From Oscillospiraceae bacterium (lineage in GTDB: Bacteria > Bacillota > Clostridia > Oscillospirales > Ruminococcaceae), in the NCBI GenBank assembly GCA_017545185.1, contig JAFWQJ010000082.1, positions 1 through 62,815 on the forward strand: 62,815 bases of DNA, in the 5' to 3' direction. The first letter of the stretch is position 1. Each line of letters starts with the position of its first letter. The notes beneath the pieces are model-generated. The model saw only the letters and a program-made list of their open reading frames with translations. It was not told where the DNA came from and made no database searches. This document shows, one piece after another, positions 26,869-37,114 of this stretch. Made by a program: the position numbers and the translations under genes.

Positions 26869-27717
26869 GTGCTGCGATCAAAAAGAATGCTGCTTGCAGC
26901 TGCTTTGCTGCTCATACTGTGCATCTGTATGGCTGTGCGGGCGGTTCACCGTGCAGGGATCCCGGAGCAGGAGCTGCCGGAGCTGACGCTTTCTGCGGAG
27001 CCGCAGCGGACGGAAACCGTCCCCGCAGTGACGGCGGCGCCGCCGGTCACAGCGCAGACTGCCGCGGAAACGACCGGAACAACCGGAACGACCGGAACGC
27101 TCCCGGTCCCCCATGCGGACGAGCCGGAGCTCCCGCAATGGAAATATGAGGAGCTGCGAAAGAATACGGATGATCTCGCGGCGCAGCTCGGTGATCTGGT
27201 CGGCTGGATTTTCATGGCCGATTCAGATATTGATTATCCGGTGATGCAGGGCAATGATAATTTCTATTACCTGTCCCATGCACCGGACGGGCGCCCCTAT
27301 CAGCTCGGCTCGATCATGCTGGATTACCGCAATGACCGCCGCTTTCAGGACGACGCAAGTATTTTATACGGACATAATATGGTAAGCGGAATGTTCGGGG
27401 ATATCCGGTCATTCCGGAATCAGAGCAGCTTTGACGCACACCGCTACGGCTGGCTGTTCACGCCGGATACCGTGTACCGCATTGATTTTTTTGCACTGGC
27501 CATTGTCAGCGGCTATGATACTGCGTATGATCTGCCGTGTGCGCAGAAGGATTTTCTGACGCGGATCCGTTCACAGGCGGAGTTTGATTCCGGCGCGGAG
27601 GTCGCGGCAGAGGACAGGCTCATTGCGCTGTCCACCTGTGCCGTCGGTGACCCCGCAGAATGCCGCGCCCTGTTTACCGGTGTGCTGCGGGAGCAGGGCG
27701 GCTCCGGCGGAGCATAA
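26869..27717 (+). CDS. Class B sortase, second copy (candidate wall-anchoring or housekeeping enzyme)
   Basis: This 282-residue sortase has an N-terminal membrane anchor (residues 7-24), a Thr/Pro/Ala-rich stalk (48-80) and the class B barrel with His169 in YGHN, Cys257 in LSTC and a downstream Arg near 266. The GTG start at 26869 follows AGGAGG (26854-26859) by nine bases; a TTG-initiated extension would contain the ribosome site. It lacks the extra C-terminal helices of the sortase at 19746. In pili with two sortases, one polymerises and the other attaches the fibre to peptidoglycan; which does what here cannot be told from sequence. Confidence 0.9.
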   Translation: MLRSKRMLLAAALLLILCICMAVRAVHRAGIPEQELPELTLSAEPQRTETVPAVTAAPPVTAQTAAETTGTTGTTGTLPVPHADEPELPQWKYEELRKNTDDLAAQLGDLVGWIFMADSDIDYPVMQGNDNFYYLSHAPDGRPYQLGSIMLDYRNDRRFQDDASILYGHNMVSGMFGDIRSFRNQSSFDAHRYGWLFTPDTVYRIDFFALAIVSGYDTAYDLPCAQKDFLTRIRSQAEFDSGAEVAAEDRLIALSTCAVGDPAECRALFTGVLREQGGSGGA

Positions 27718-27789
27718 ACGCGGATCCGCGCTTGCGGTCCGGGCACTTTCCGGCAGTATTGAGATCCGTAACATATCATAAGGGCATAG

Positions 27790-27824
27790 AAAAGAGCAGC
27801 ATGAATGACGCATGCTGCTCTTTT
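27790..27824. terminator. Bidirectional terminator closing the pilus locus
   Basis: AAAAGAGCAGCATG (27790-27803) pairs perfectly with CATGCTGCTCTTTT (27811-27824) around a 7-base loop. It serves the sortase on one side and the convergent P-loop gene on the other. Confidence 0.88.
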
Positions 27825-27927
27825 ATTCTGCATTCGTTTGGATGCGCGCTGCGGATATCATGTATCTATGCGGAAACGGCTTGTATTTGCCTGCGGGTTC
27901 ATTTTCCCTGCGGCAGCCTCTTTCGGC

Positions 27928-28665
27928 TCATTGCGCAGCGATCCCATTGAAAGCCACCTCGGCGGCTTCGGGTTCCATGTTGCAGCCGAGACGGTAAAAC
28001 GCGGTCTGCTTTCCCAGACGGTCGATCAGCCGCACGGTCTGCATCATGCGCGCAGGGTCTGCCGGACGGTACACCTGCTGCAGCAGCATCGGATAGGCTT
28101 CCCTGCCCGTGATCGGTGCAATGTGATTCGTCTCCGATCTCGTGAGAATGCAGATCGCCTTCAGCGGTACCGCGATATTCGTGCTGAGCCGGTGCACCCC
28201 GTTATACGGCGTTCCGAACACAGTGACGCCCTGCTCCGTGATCTTCAGAAGCGGCTTGTCGTCATTGACCATAACGGCACGGCCGCCGAGCATTTGCCGC
28301 CAGAGTGCCGTATGCGTCGATTTGCCCGTTCCGCTTTTGGCAATAAACAGATAGCACTGACCGTCCACCGCGACCGCCGACCCGTGAAACAGCACCGTAT
28401 CATAGCGGATCATATGATCTGCGATCTGCCGGTAGACTGCCAGCTCCTCGAGAAACGGCTCTGTATACTGTCTGCCTGTGTGCCCCTCTTTTTCATCAGT
28501 GCGCGCAAGCATGTTCCGCTCGTATCCGAGATCCTCCGGTGTTACGGTCACGGCAAAATCCGGCTCGCCTTGTGCGCGGTATTCTGCACAGTATGCATGT
28601 ACATCCGGATAGATCGAGCTGACCGAAATGATCCGCTCTGCGATCCGGTAGGTATCTGTGATCAT
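27928..28665 (-). CDS. HPr kinase/phosphorylase-like P-loop protein
   Basis: This 245-residue protein has an HprK-like core: a conserved FHGSAV strand with His94, then the P-loop AKSGTGKST at 109-117, then VNDDKPLL (Walker B-like) and GTPYNGVHRLS. It lacks the N-terminal domain of true HPr kinase, and the HPr kinase signature is not evident, so it belongs to the small HprK-like group. Some members of that group phosphorylate peptides or small molecules in modified-peptide clusters. No peptide precursor is visible here. It is divergent from the radical SAM gene at 28761, with 95 bases between them. Confidence 0.72.
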   Translation of the reverse strand: MITDTYRIAERIISVSSIYPDVHAYCAEYRAQGEPDFAVTVTPEDLGYERNMLARTDEKEGHTGRQYTEPFLEELAVYRQIADHMIRYDTVLFHGSAVAVDGQCYLFIAKSGTGKSTHTALWRQMLGGRAVMVNDDKPLLKITEQGVTVFGTPYNGVHRLSTNIAVPLKAICILTRSETNHIAPITGREAYPMLLQQVYRPADPARMMQTVRLIDRLGKQTAFYRLGCNMEPEAAEVAFNGIAAQ

Positions 28666-28687
28666 GGGATTGTCCTCCTGCAGTCAC

Positions 28688-28716
28688 TTGCTTTTTCCGG
28701 TAAAATGTGATACAAT
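28688..28716 (+). promoter_or_regulatory. Promoter for the radical SAM/pentapeptide operon
   Basis: TTGCTT (28688-28693), 17 bases, TACAAT (28711-28716). A GAAAGGA site follows at the usual distance from ATG 28761. Confidence 0.65.
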
Positions 28717-28760
28717 AGAACCGGAACGGTCTGTTATTGATTACGAAAGGATGATGTTTT

Positions 28761-29366
28761 ATGGCAATGACCATTCTCTACCCGGTCGGGCAGCATCTGT
28801 ATGTCAACCTGACGAACCGGTGCCCCTGCGCCTGCACCTTCTGCATCCGGCAGAACGGCGACGGTGCTTACGGCTCCGATTCGCTCTGGCTCGAGCACGC
28901 ACCAGATTTTTCGGAGATCAGGGCGGCGTTTGAAAAATGGGATCTCGCGGATTTCACCGAGCTGGTGTTCTGCGGCTACGGCGAACCGACCGAAGCGCTC
29001 GAGCTTCTGCTCATGACGGCGGTCTACGCAAAGAGCCTGCCCGGATGTCCGCCGATCCGTCTCAACACGAACGGCCTCTCCGACCTGATCCACGGCAAGC
29101 CGACCGCTAATCTGCTGAAAGATGTGATCGACACCGTTTCGATCAGCCTGAACGCCAGTACCGAAGCCGAATACATGGCCGTCACGCGCCCGAAGTGGGA
29201 TAACGCATTCAGCGCGATGCAGAAATTCGCATCGGACTGCAAGCAGTATGTGCCGAAGGTCATGTTCACGGTCGTCGATGTGATCCCGAAGGCGGAGATC
29301 GACGCGGCGCAGGCGGTCGCCGATACGCTCGGCATCCCGCTCCGCGTGCGGAAATACGATTCCTGA
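28761..29366 (+). CDS. TatD-associated radical SAM protein
   Basis: This short 201-residue radical SAM protein has the CX3CX2C cluster motif as Cys21, Cys25 and Cys28, with an extra Cys23. VFCGYGEPT near residue 74 supplies the Gly-rich SAM motif, and LNTN near 112 and SISLNA near 131 follow. The start LYPVGQHLYVNLTNRC is typical of the family usually found beside or fused to TatD nuclease genes; no tatD is in this window. The substrate is unknown. It lies opposite an HprK-like protein and 18 bases before the pentapeptide-repeat gene. Confidence 0.88.
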   Translation: MAMTILYPVGQHLYVNLTNRCPCACTFCIRQNGDGAYGSDSLWLEHAPDFSEIRAAFEKWDLADFTELVFCGYGEPTEALELLLMTAVYAKSLPGCPPIRLNTNGLSDLIHGKPTANLLKDVIDTVSISLNASTEAEYMAVTRPKWDNAFSAMQKFASDCKQYVPKVMFTVVDVIPKAEIDAAQAVADTLGIPLRVRKYDS

Positions 29367-29384
29367 ACGAAAGGAGCCGTCAGC

Positions 29385-29843
29385 ATGGACAGCATTCAGC
29401 AGATGCTTGAAGCACACGAGCTTTGGGTGAGATCGCACCGGACACAAGGGCAGAAAGCCAGGATCGAAGATGCCGTGATCGAAAATCTGACGCTGAACGG
29501 CAATGCTTTGCCGGATCTTGTCATGCCGGGCTGCACGTTCATCAACTGCTGCTTTACGGATGTTGACCTGTTCGCAGGCTTTTTCGGCGGATGTCAGTTC
29601 CGCGGGTGCAGCTTCACAAACTGCATCCTCGGCAAATCGGTCATGGACAGCGTGTTCATCAGGGAAACGGTATTCCTGAACTGCACACTCATCAAAACAG
29701 ATATGTACGATGCCGTTCTGGAGAACGTCACGTTCAGCGGATGCGACCTGACCTCTCTGTGGTTTGCCGGGGACGAAGCGCGTGCTGAACACATCACAAT
29801 GACGGACTGCGGCCGCACAGACGGTCCGCTCCCGCCGTGGTAA
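29385..29843 (+). CDS. Pentapeptide-repeat protein
   Basis: This 152-residue protein has an N-terminal helix (residues 1-25) and then about 16 degenerate five-residue repeats of the A(D/N)LXX class, such as FINCCF, FRGCSF, FLNCTL and FSGCDL, with Phe or Leu at the central position. Such repeats fold into a four-sided beta helix. The many Cys residues at solvent-facing or stacking positions are a noticeable feature. Some members mimic DNA and protect gyrase, but nothing here shows that role. It follows the radical SAM gene after GAAAGGAG. Confidence 0.85.
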   Translation: MDSIQQMLEAHELWVRSHRTQGQKARIEDAVIENLTLNGNALPDLVMPGCTFINCCFTDVDLFAGFFGGCQFRGCSFTNCILGKSVMDSVFIRETVFLNCTLIKTDMYDAVLENVTFSGCDLTSLWFAGDEARAEHITMTDCGRTDGPLPPW

Positions 29844-29873
29844 CATGATATGCCGCACGCATCACACAAACAA

Positions 29874-29907
29874 AAGCGGACAGTGCCTGCATGGGTACTG
29901 TCCGCTT
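29874..29907 (-). terminator. Terminator of the pseudo-carboxypeptidase gene
   Basis: AAGCGGACAGT (29874-29884) pairs with ACTGTCCGCTT (29897-29907). Read on the minus strand it is followed by TTTGTTTG. It may also stop the plus-strand transcript ending at 29843. Confidence 0.75.
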
Positions 29908-29912
29908 GGCGT

Positions 29913-31301
29913 TTACTGATTCTTGCTGCGGAGATGTCCTGCACGGGCAGCCTCGCGGCGCTTGCGCTCCTCATGATACCGGAACGCGAAGAATACACAT
30001 GCCGCGATATACACGACGGAAAGCACGATCGCGAGCACCCATGTGCGCTTCAGGTACTTGGAACGGAAGAAGCCGGGGATCTCGCTGAGATTGTACTTCC
30101 AGAAGGAGCGCTCCACGCTGCCCTCTGCGATGACGTCGATCTCTGCGAGCGTTTCGCCTGCGAGCTTCAGTGTCACCTTGCCGAGCTTGTCTCCGGCATG
30201 GACAGGCGCATTGACCTCTGCCGGCCATTCGGTGATCTCCTGTACGCTCTTTTTATCCGTGGTGCTGTTCCAGATGCAGGAATAGCCCTTTGCGGGAACG
30301 AGGATGACAACGTCATTGCCCTCCGCATTGTTGACATGGATCTGACCGAGCTGCTTGTTCTCCGGCAGGATATCCTGGAAGGACAGATCGCGGAATGCCC
30401 ATTCGAGAATGTTTTTCGCATCCTCCAGATGATAGAAGCGGTTGTTGCCCTCCATATCCTTCAGCGGCGCGTCCATGCAGACCAGCAGATAATTGTTGCC
30501 GTCGCGGGAGCCCTTGCAGGCGATGCAGCGGTGACCCTCCTGCGAGTTCGCGGTCTTGATGCCGCGGACGCCCTTGCAGAAATTTTCGCTGGATTCATCG
30601 ACCATGAGGTTCGAGTGCTTCCAGCTCCAGTCGTCGGTCTTTTCGGCGGCTGCGGCAGAAGGCGGCGTATATTCATTTGTGCAGGCGATCGTCTCGAACT
30701 TCGTGCTGCTCATCGCGTAGTTCAGCAGCGTCATCATATCGCGCGCGGTCGTGAGCTGGCGTGCGCTGTAAAGACCCGTTCCGTTCGTGTAGCGTGTATT
30801 CGTCATGCCGAGCTCCTCTGCCTTGGCGTTCATCATCGCCGTGAAGGCTTCCTGATCGCCCTTGCCGAAGTGGTCGGTCAGCATGTAGGCCGCCTCGATC
30901 GACGAGGTCAGCAGCATTGCATAGAGCAGATCCTCGGCTGTCAGCTCATCGCCTGCCGAGATATGTGCATAGCGCAGATCCTCCGGATATTCGTCCTCCT
31001 CGAAGATCTTGTACATATCTTCCTTTGCGGTGATCTTCTCCGAAGCGATATCGGGGCAGTTTTCCAGCACGACGACTGCCGTCATGATCTGCACGAGCGA
31101 ACCCGGCATTTTCTTCATATCCGCATTCTTTTCGTAGACGATCTGGCCGATATCCAGATTCATCAGAACGGCGGCGTCACTCTGAACGGTAGCGTTCGGC
31201 GTGAACAGCAAAGCGGATGCGCGAAGCGGCAGTACGGTTCCGAGCATCACGGCAAAGGTCATGACCGCCGCGAGCGCGGAAGCAAGAAAGCGTTTCTGCA
31301 T
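29913..31301 (-). CDS. D,D-carboxypeptidase (PBP5/DacF-like) homologue with all three catalytic motifs altered
   Basis: This 462-residue secreted protein has the S11 D-alanyl-D-alanine carboxypeptidase layout: signal peptide, penicillin-binding domain to about residue 270, PBP5-type C-terminal beta domain, a membrane helix near 425-445 and a basic tail. The catalytic motifs are all changed. S-x-x-K reads SLVQ (Ser68, Gln71). S-x-N reads SSI (133-135). K-T-G reads KTA (249-251). Surrounding landmarks such as TNTRYTNGTGL are intact, and there is no frameshift, so this looks like a retained non-catalytic homologue rather than decay. The start at 31301 follows AGGAG by nine bases. It may bind wall material or regulate active carboxypeptidases; that is inference. 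Confidence 0.85.
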   Translation of the reverse strand: MQKRFLASALAAVMTFAVMLGTVLPLRASALLFTPNATVQSDAAVLMNLDIGQIVYEKNADMKKMPGSLVQIMTAVVVLENCPDIASEKITAKEDMYKIFEEDEYPEDLRYAHISAGDELTAEDLLYAMLLTSSIEAAYMLTDHFGKGDQEAFTAMMNAKAEELGMTNTRYTNGTGLYSARQLTTARDMMTLLNYAMSSTKFETIACTNEYTPPSAAAAEKTDDWSWKHSNLMVDESSENFCKGVRGIKTANSQEGHRCIACKGSRDGNNYLLVCMDAPLKDMEGNNRFYHLEDAKNILEWAFRDLSFQDILPENKQLGQIHVNNAEGNDVVILVPAKGYSCIWNSTTDKKSVQEITEWPAEVNAPVHAGDKLGKVTLKLAGETLAEIDVIAEGSVERSFWKYNLSEIPGFFRSKYLKRTWVLAIVLSVVYIAACVFFAFRYHEERKRREAARAGHLRSKNQ

Positions 31302-31355
31302 TTGATTCATCTCCTGTAAGCTCCAATAGTTGTCCGTCCGGACACGATTACTCTT

Positions 31356-31384
31356 ATTATAACAGATATCGCGGAAAAATGGAA
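31356..31384 (-). promoter_or_regulatory. Promoter for the carboxypeptidase homologue
   Basis: On the minus strand a weak TTCCAT (31379-31384) stands 17 bases before a perfect TATAAT (31356-31361). The 283-base gap between this gene and the acyl-CoA synthetase holds two divergent promoters and nothing else obvious. Confidence 0.6.
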
Positions 31385-31484
31385 TACCTTTTCGCAAAAA
31401 AATAAGGAAAAAATCATAAAAATGCGGAAAATACGGCTTTCCGGACAGAAATCGGGGATTTCGGAAGGAATTTGCCGGTTGCTA

Positions 31485-31513
31485 TTGACTTTAACGCTTT
31501 TTTGTGTTAAAAT
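31485..31513 (+). promoter_or_regulatory. Promoter for the acyl-CoA synthetase gene
   Basis: TTGACT (31485-31490), 17 bases, TAAAAT (31508-31513), with TG just before the -10. Confidence 0.75.
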
Positions 31514-31584
31514 AAGATTACTGCGGGCGATCTCCCGGAAAAGGAGCATATTGCCCATGATTCAGAATGAAAGGACGAATTACT

Positions 31585-33222
31585 ATGCCGATTATTGATA
31601 TTCTGGAACGCAATGCCGCGCTCTACGGAAACGATACCGCGCTGGTCGAGCTGAACCCCTCGGTCATCGAGCCGCGCAGAGTCACATGGAAGGAATACGA
31701 GCTCATTGAGCCCCGCCGTCCCAATATCTACCGCCGCGAGATCACATGGAAGGTCTTTAACGAAAAGGCAAACCGCTTTGCGCATTTCCTGATCTCCCGC
31801 GGCGTCAAGAAGGGCGACAAGGTCGCGATTCTGCTGATGAACTGCATCGAGTGGCTGCCGATCTACTTCGGCATCCTGAAGGTCGGTGCGCTGGCGGTGC
31901 CGCTCAATTTCCGCTATGCGGCAAGCGAGATCGAATACTGCGTCGGGCTGGCGGATGTTTCCGTGCTCGTGTTCGGCCCGGAGTTCATCGGCCGCGTCGA
32001 AGAACTGGTCGATACGATGGGCAACGACAAAATGCTGCTCTACGTCGGACAGGGCTGCCCCGGCTTTGCGGAGAGCTATGATACGCTGACCGCAAACTGC
32101 CCGAGCACGACCCCGGCGATCATGCTGACGGATCAGGACGATGCTGCGATCTACTTCTCCTCCGGCACGACCGGCTTCCCGAAGGCGATCCTGCACAATC
32201 ACGAGAGCCTGATGCACGCCTGCAAGGTCGAGCAGGCGCACCACGGCCAGACCAAGGACGATGTGTTCCTCTGTATCCCGCCGCTGTATCACACCGGCGC
32301 GAAGATGCACTGGTTCGGCAGCTTTCTGGTCGGCGGCAAGGCGGTGCTGCTGAGCGGCATCACCCCGAACGTGATCCTCGATGCGGTCTCCTCGGAAAAG
32401 TGCACGATCGTCTGGCTGCTCGTTCCGTGGGCACAGGATATTCTGGATGCGATCGAGAGCGGCAAGGTCTCGCTCAGCGATTATGAGCTTTCTCAGTGGC
32501 GGCTCATGCATATCGGCGCACAGCCGGTCCCGCCGAGCCTCATTACCCGCTGGAAAAAATACTTCCCGAATCACCAGTACGATACGAACTACGGCCTGAG
32601 CGAGTCGATCGGCCCGGGCGCGCTGCATCTCGGCGTGGAGAACATCCACAAGGTCGGCGCGATCGGCAAGGCTGGCTTCGGCTGGGAGAGCAAGATCATT
32701 GACGAGAACGGCGAGATCGTCCAGCGCGGCGAGGTCGGCGAGCTCTGCGTCAAGGGCCCGGGCGTCATGACCTGCTACTATCACGATGAGGAAGCGACAA
32801 AGCAGGTGCTGACGGATGACGGCTGGCTCCGCACCGGCGATATGGCGCGCGAGGACGAGGACGGCTTTGTGTTCCTTGTTGACCGCAAGAAGGACGTCAT
32901 CATCACCGGCGGCGAGAACCTGTATCCGGTGCAGATCGAGGACTTCATCCGCTCGAACAGCAAGGTCAAGGACGTTGCGGTCATCGGTCTGCCGGACAAG
33001 CGTCTCGGCGAGATCGCAGCGGCGATCATCTCGATCAAAGAGGACTGCACCTGCACCGAGGAAGAAATGAACAAGTTTTGCGAGGCTCTGCCGCGGTACA
33101 AGCGTCCGAGAAAGATCATTTTCGCGGATGTCCCGCGCAATCCCACCGGCAAGATCGAAAAGCCGAAGCTCCGCAAGATGTACGGAGCAGACAAGCTCGT
33201 TGCCGAGCAGAACATGTCGTAA
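31585..33222 (+). CDS. AMP-dependent acyl-CoA synthetase/ligase
   Basis: This 545-residue adenylate-forming enzyme activates a carboxylic acid as its AMP ester and then transfers it to CoA. The motifs appear in order: phosphate loop YFSSGTTGFPK near residue 197, YGLSES near 338, DGWLRTGDMA near 418, the hinge DRKKDVIITGGENLYP near 433 and the C-terminal PTGKIEKPKL Lys. The sequence resembles fatty-acid and 4-coumarate-type ligases, and the exact acid cannot be named. ATG 31585 was chosen because the upstream in-frame ATG at 31567 overlaps the ribosome site GAAAGGA. It is flanked by its own promoter and terminator. Confidence 0.9.
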   Translation: MPIIDILERNAALYGNDTALVELNPSVIEPRRVTWKEYELIEPRRPNIYRREITWKVFNEKANRFAHFLISRGVKKGDKVAILLMNCIEWLPIYFGILKVGALAVPLNFRYAASEIEYCVGLADVSVLVFGPEFIGRVEELVDTMGNDKMLLYVGQGCPGFAESYDTLTANCPSTTPAIMLTDQDDAAIYFSSGTTGFPKAILHNHESLMHACKVEQAHHGQTKDDVFLCIPPLYHTGAKMHWFGSFLVGGKAVLLSGITPNVILDAVSSEKCTIVWLLVPWAQDILDAIESGKVSLSDYELSQWRLMHIGAQPVPPSLITRWKKYFPNHQYDTNYGLSESIGPGALHLGVENIHKVGAIGKAGFGWESKIIDENGEIVQRGEVGELCVKGPGVMTCYYHDEEATKQVLTDDGWLRTGDMAREDEDGFVFLVDRKKDVIITGGENLYPVQIEDFIRSNSKVKDVAVIGLPDKRLGEIAAAIISIKEDCTCTEEEMNKFCEALPRYKRPRKIIFADVPRNPTGKIEKPKLRKMYGADKLVAEQNMS

Positions 33223-33233
33223 TGATGCATAAC

Positions 33234-33268
33234 AAAAGGACGCCGATGCTGTAACCGGCGTCCTTTTT
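33234..33268 (+). terminator. Terminator after the acyl-CoA synthetase gene
   Basis: AAAAGGACGCCG (33234-33245) pairs with CGGCGTCCTTTTT (33256-33268) around a 10-base loop. Confidence 0.85.
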
Positions 33269-33321
33269 CAGTATAAAGAGGTTCGGGGCGTGATCCCCGG
33301 GAAGATTTGCCGCGCTCCGGA

Positions 33322-35525
<2,204 letters not shown>

Positions 35526-35561
35526 TGGGATTCCTCCTGTTATACAGATCGTTCGTACTAT

Positions 35562-35590
35562 AGTATAGCACAACGCGCGGGTTTTGTCAA
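35562..35590 (-). promoter_or_regulatory. Promoter for the dockerin gene
   Basis: On the minus strand TTGACA (35585-35590), 17 bases, TATACT (35562-35567), preceded by TGTGC. This is the same extended -10 seen at several other genes in the window. Confidence 0.83.
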
Positions 35591-35640
35591 TGAAACGGTG
35601 CGGTGATCTGCGGCATTCCGCGAAAAAAAGCAAAACAAAA

Positions 35641-35665
35641 GGCGGAGAGAACCGTTCTCTCCGCC
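35641..35665 (-). terminator. Terminator after the 35680-36966 operon
   Basis: GGCGGAGAGAAC pairs with GTTCTCTCCGCC with a very short loop. On the minus strand it runs into TTTTGTTTTGC, so it ends the operon upstream of the dockerin promoter. Confidence 0.78.
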
Positions 35666-35679
35666 GCATCGTATTCTGT

Positions 35680-36051
35680 TTATGCGAAAAAGACCTCGCC
35701 GTCTGCGCGGTTGATCTCATAGCTTGCCAGCAGGCGGATATCGCCGATCAGATGCTGATTCAGAATATCGACCTCATCCGCCGGGATCCATAGTGCGCGG
35801 CGTGTACGCTCCTGAACATGCTGCACCGGGAACTGCCGGATATAAGCATCCTCAACCAGAAATTTGACGACGTATACAACATTGTCACAGTCCTTCGCGA
35901 TCCGCATGTGTCGTGCGATCTGCGAGGCGCCCTCCTCGGAAAGCAGCGCCGTAAAGAGCGGCTGCTCTGCTGCCCGCGGCGGGAATCCGCGGAAGCTGCG
36001 TGCTTCAACCTCGTGGTATTCATCAGCATTCAAGGGTCGGTAAAGCTCCAT
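35680..36051 (-). CDS. Hypothetical soluble protein
   Basis: This 123-residue protein starts MELYRPLNADEYHEVE and has no membrane segment, signal peptide or familiar motif. A stretch near the C-terminus (RRALWIPADEVDILNQHLIG) resembles small toxin- or enzyme-associated domains, but not enough to name. It is the last gene of a three-gene minus-strand operon, 21 bases after the two-helix membrane protein, and ends just before a strong terminator. I do not recognise the family. Confidence 0.6.
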   Translation of the reverse strand: MELYRPLNADEYHEVEARSFRGFPPRAAEQPLFTALLSEEGASQIARHMRIAKDCDNVVYVVKFLVEDAYIRQFPVQHVQERTRRALWIPADEVDILNQHLIGDIRLLASYEINRADGEVFFA

Positions 36052-36072
36052 GGATAACCTTCCTTTCTGCGT

Positions 36073-36438
36073 TCAGGATGCAGACCTGCTCTCTGACTGC
36101 CGCAATCTGCGTGCGTGGATCTCATCGTGCATTTTATACATCTTCTGCACAGAGTTTTCGAGAAAATAATAATGTGCGATATACGGGACGAGAAGCCCGA
36201 GAATCAGAAGCATCAGCGGGAGCAGCATGATCTGCTCGCCAAGCAGATAGATCGCCAGCGTGATGAAAAAGCCGAGCGCAAACAGGATCGTCACGAGAAA
36301 ATGGATCAGCCGTTCATGCTGCATGAACCCGATCATGATCAGATGTGACTGCTCCAGCTCTGCGTAGTCAAGCTGTGCGTCCGGATCGGCCAGCTTTGCC
36401 TCCAGCGCCTTCAGATATTCCGTCAGATACTTTCGCAT
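36073..36438 (-). CDS. Hypothetical membrane protein, two helices
   Basis: This 121-residue protein has an amphipathic N-terminal helix (MRKYLTEYLKALEAKL), two close hydrophobic helices at about residues 45-65 and 70-91 separated by GEQ, and a charged C-terminal helix. Both ends therefore face the same side of the membrane, probably the cytoplasm. It lies nine bases after the YbjN-like gene and shares its transcript. No family is recognised. Confidence 0.65.
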   Translation of the reverse strand: MRKYLTEYLKALEAKLADPDAQLDYAELEQSHLIMIGFMQHERLIHFLVTILFALGFFITLAIYLLGEQIMLLPLMLLILGLLVPYIAHYYFLENSVQKMYKMHDEIHARRLRQSESRSAS

Positions 36439-36447
36439 GGGAGATCA

Positions 36448-36966
36448 TCACTCCTTTGATTCGTCTGCCTTTGCGTCGCCGGCGGCTGCAGCGAGGAATT
36501 GCTCAAGCGTCATTTCCCCGTTGTTCAGCGCCAGAAAACGGTCGTTGTAGCGGTCGATCGTTTCCGCCGAGACGAACATCAGATACGAGAACAGCTGCTC
36601 GCTGAGCACGCTGCCGAGGAAGCAGCTTGTCAGCCGGAACACGATATTTCCGTTGGAAAGATTCAGGTCAAAGGATCCGTCGATCAGCCCGTGATTCGCT
36701 GCGGCGACTGCGGTCGCTGCTGTCTGCAGGTGTTCCTCCGGGATGCGGAACGGGATCGCGGAGAGCACCGAGGCGATCTGCTTATCCGTGCGCAGGATGA
36801 TGTGCAGCGTCATCGGGAGATCATTGCCTTTGAAGTGGATGCGGACATGCGTGCGCGCATCGGTCTCCTCCTCAACGGTATATTTCAGCCGGCGCTTTTC
36901 GAGCATATCCAGCAGGAGCTTCGCATTCCGGTTCTTGTTTTCAATGCGGCTCGGATCAAGTGACAT
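36448..36966 (-). CDS. YbjN-like domain protein
   Basis: This 172-residue soluble protein has the alpha/beta layout of the YbjN group (PFAM 'bacterial sensory transduction regulator'), related to type III secretion chaperones in fold. The beta strands TVEEETDARTHVRIHFKG and SFDLNLSNGNIVFRLTS are separated by the helix of residues 75-100. Members have poorly known regulatory roles. It begins after AAGGAGG, has a near-perfect promoter and leads the three-gene operon ending at 35680. Confidence 0.65.
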   Translation of the reverse strand: MSLDPSRIENKNRNAKLLLDMLEKRRLKYTVEEETDARTHVRIHFKGNDLPMTLHIILRTDKQIASVLSAIPFRIPEEHLQTAATAVAAANHGLIDGSFDLNLSNGNIVFRLTSCFLGSVLSEQLFSYLMFVSAETIDRYNDRFLALNNGEMTLEQFLAAAAGDAKADESKE

Positions 36967-37003
36967 TCGCACTGCCTCCTTTATGATACTTCGGCATAGT
37001 GAT

Positions 37004-37032
37004 ATTATACCATAGCTTTCAAAATTTGTCAA
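37004..37032 (-). promoter_or_regulatory. Promoter for the YbjN-like operon
   Basis: On the minus strand TTGACA (37027-37032), 17 bases, TATAAT (37004-37009): a consensus sigma-A promoter. Confidence 0.88.
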
Positions 37033-37114
37033 GCCGTATCCGGGAGAATGCACAAAATTGAGATGCGACCGGCGGCATAGGACGTTTTTGCTGCAAAATC
37101 TGACATTTACAGGG

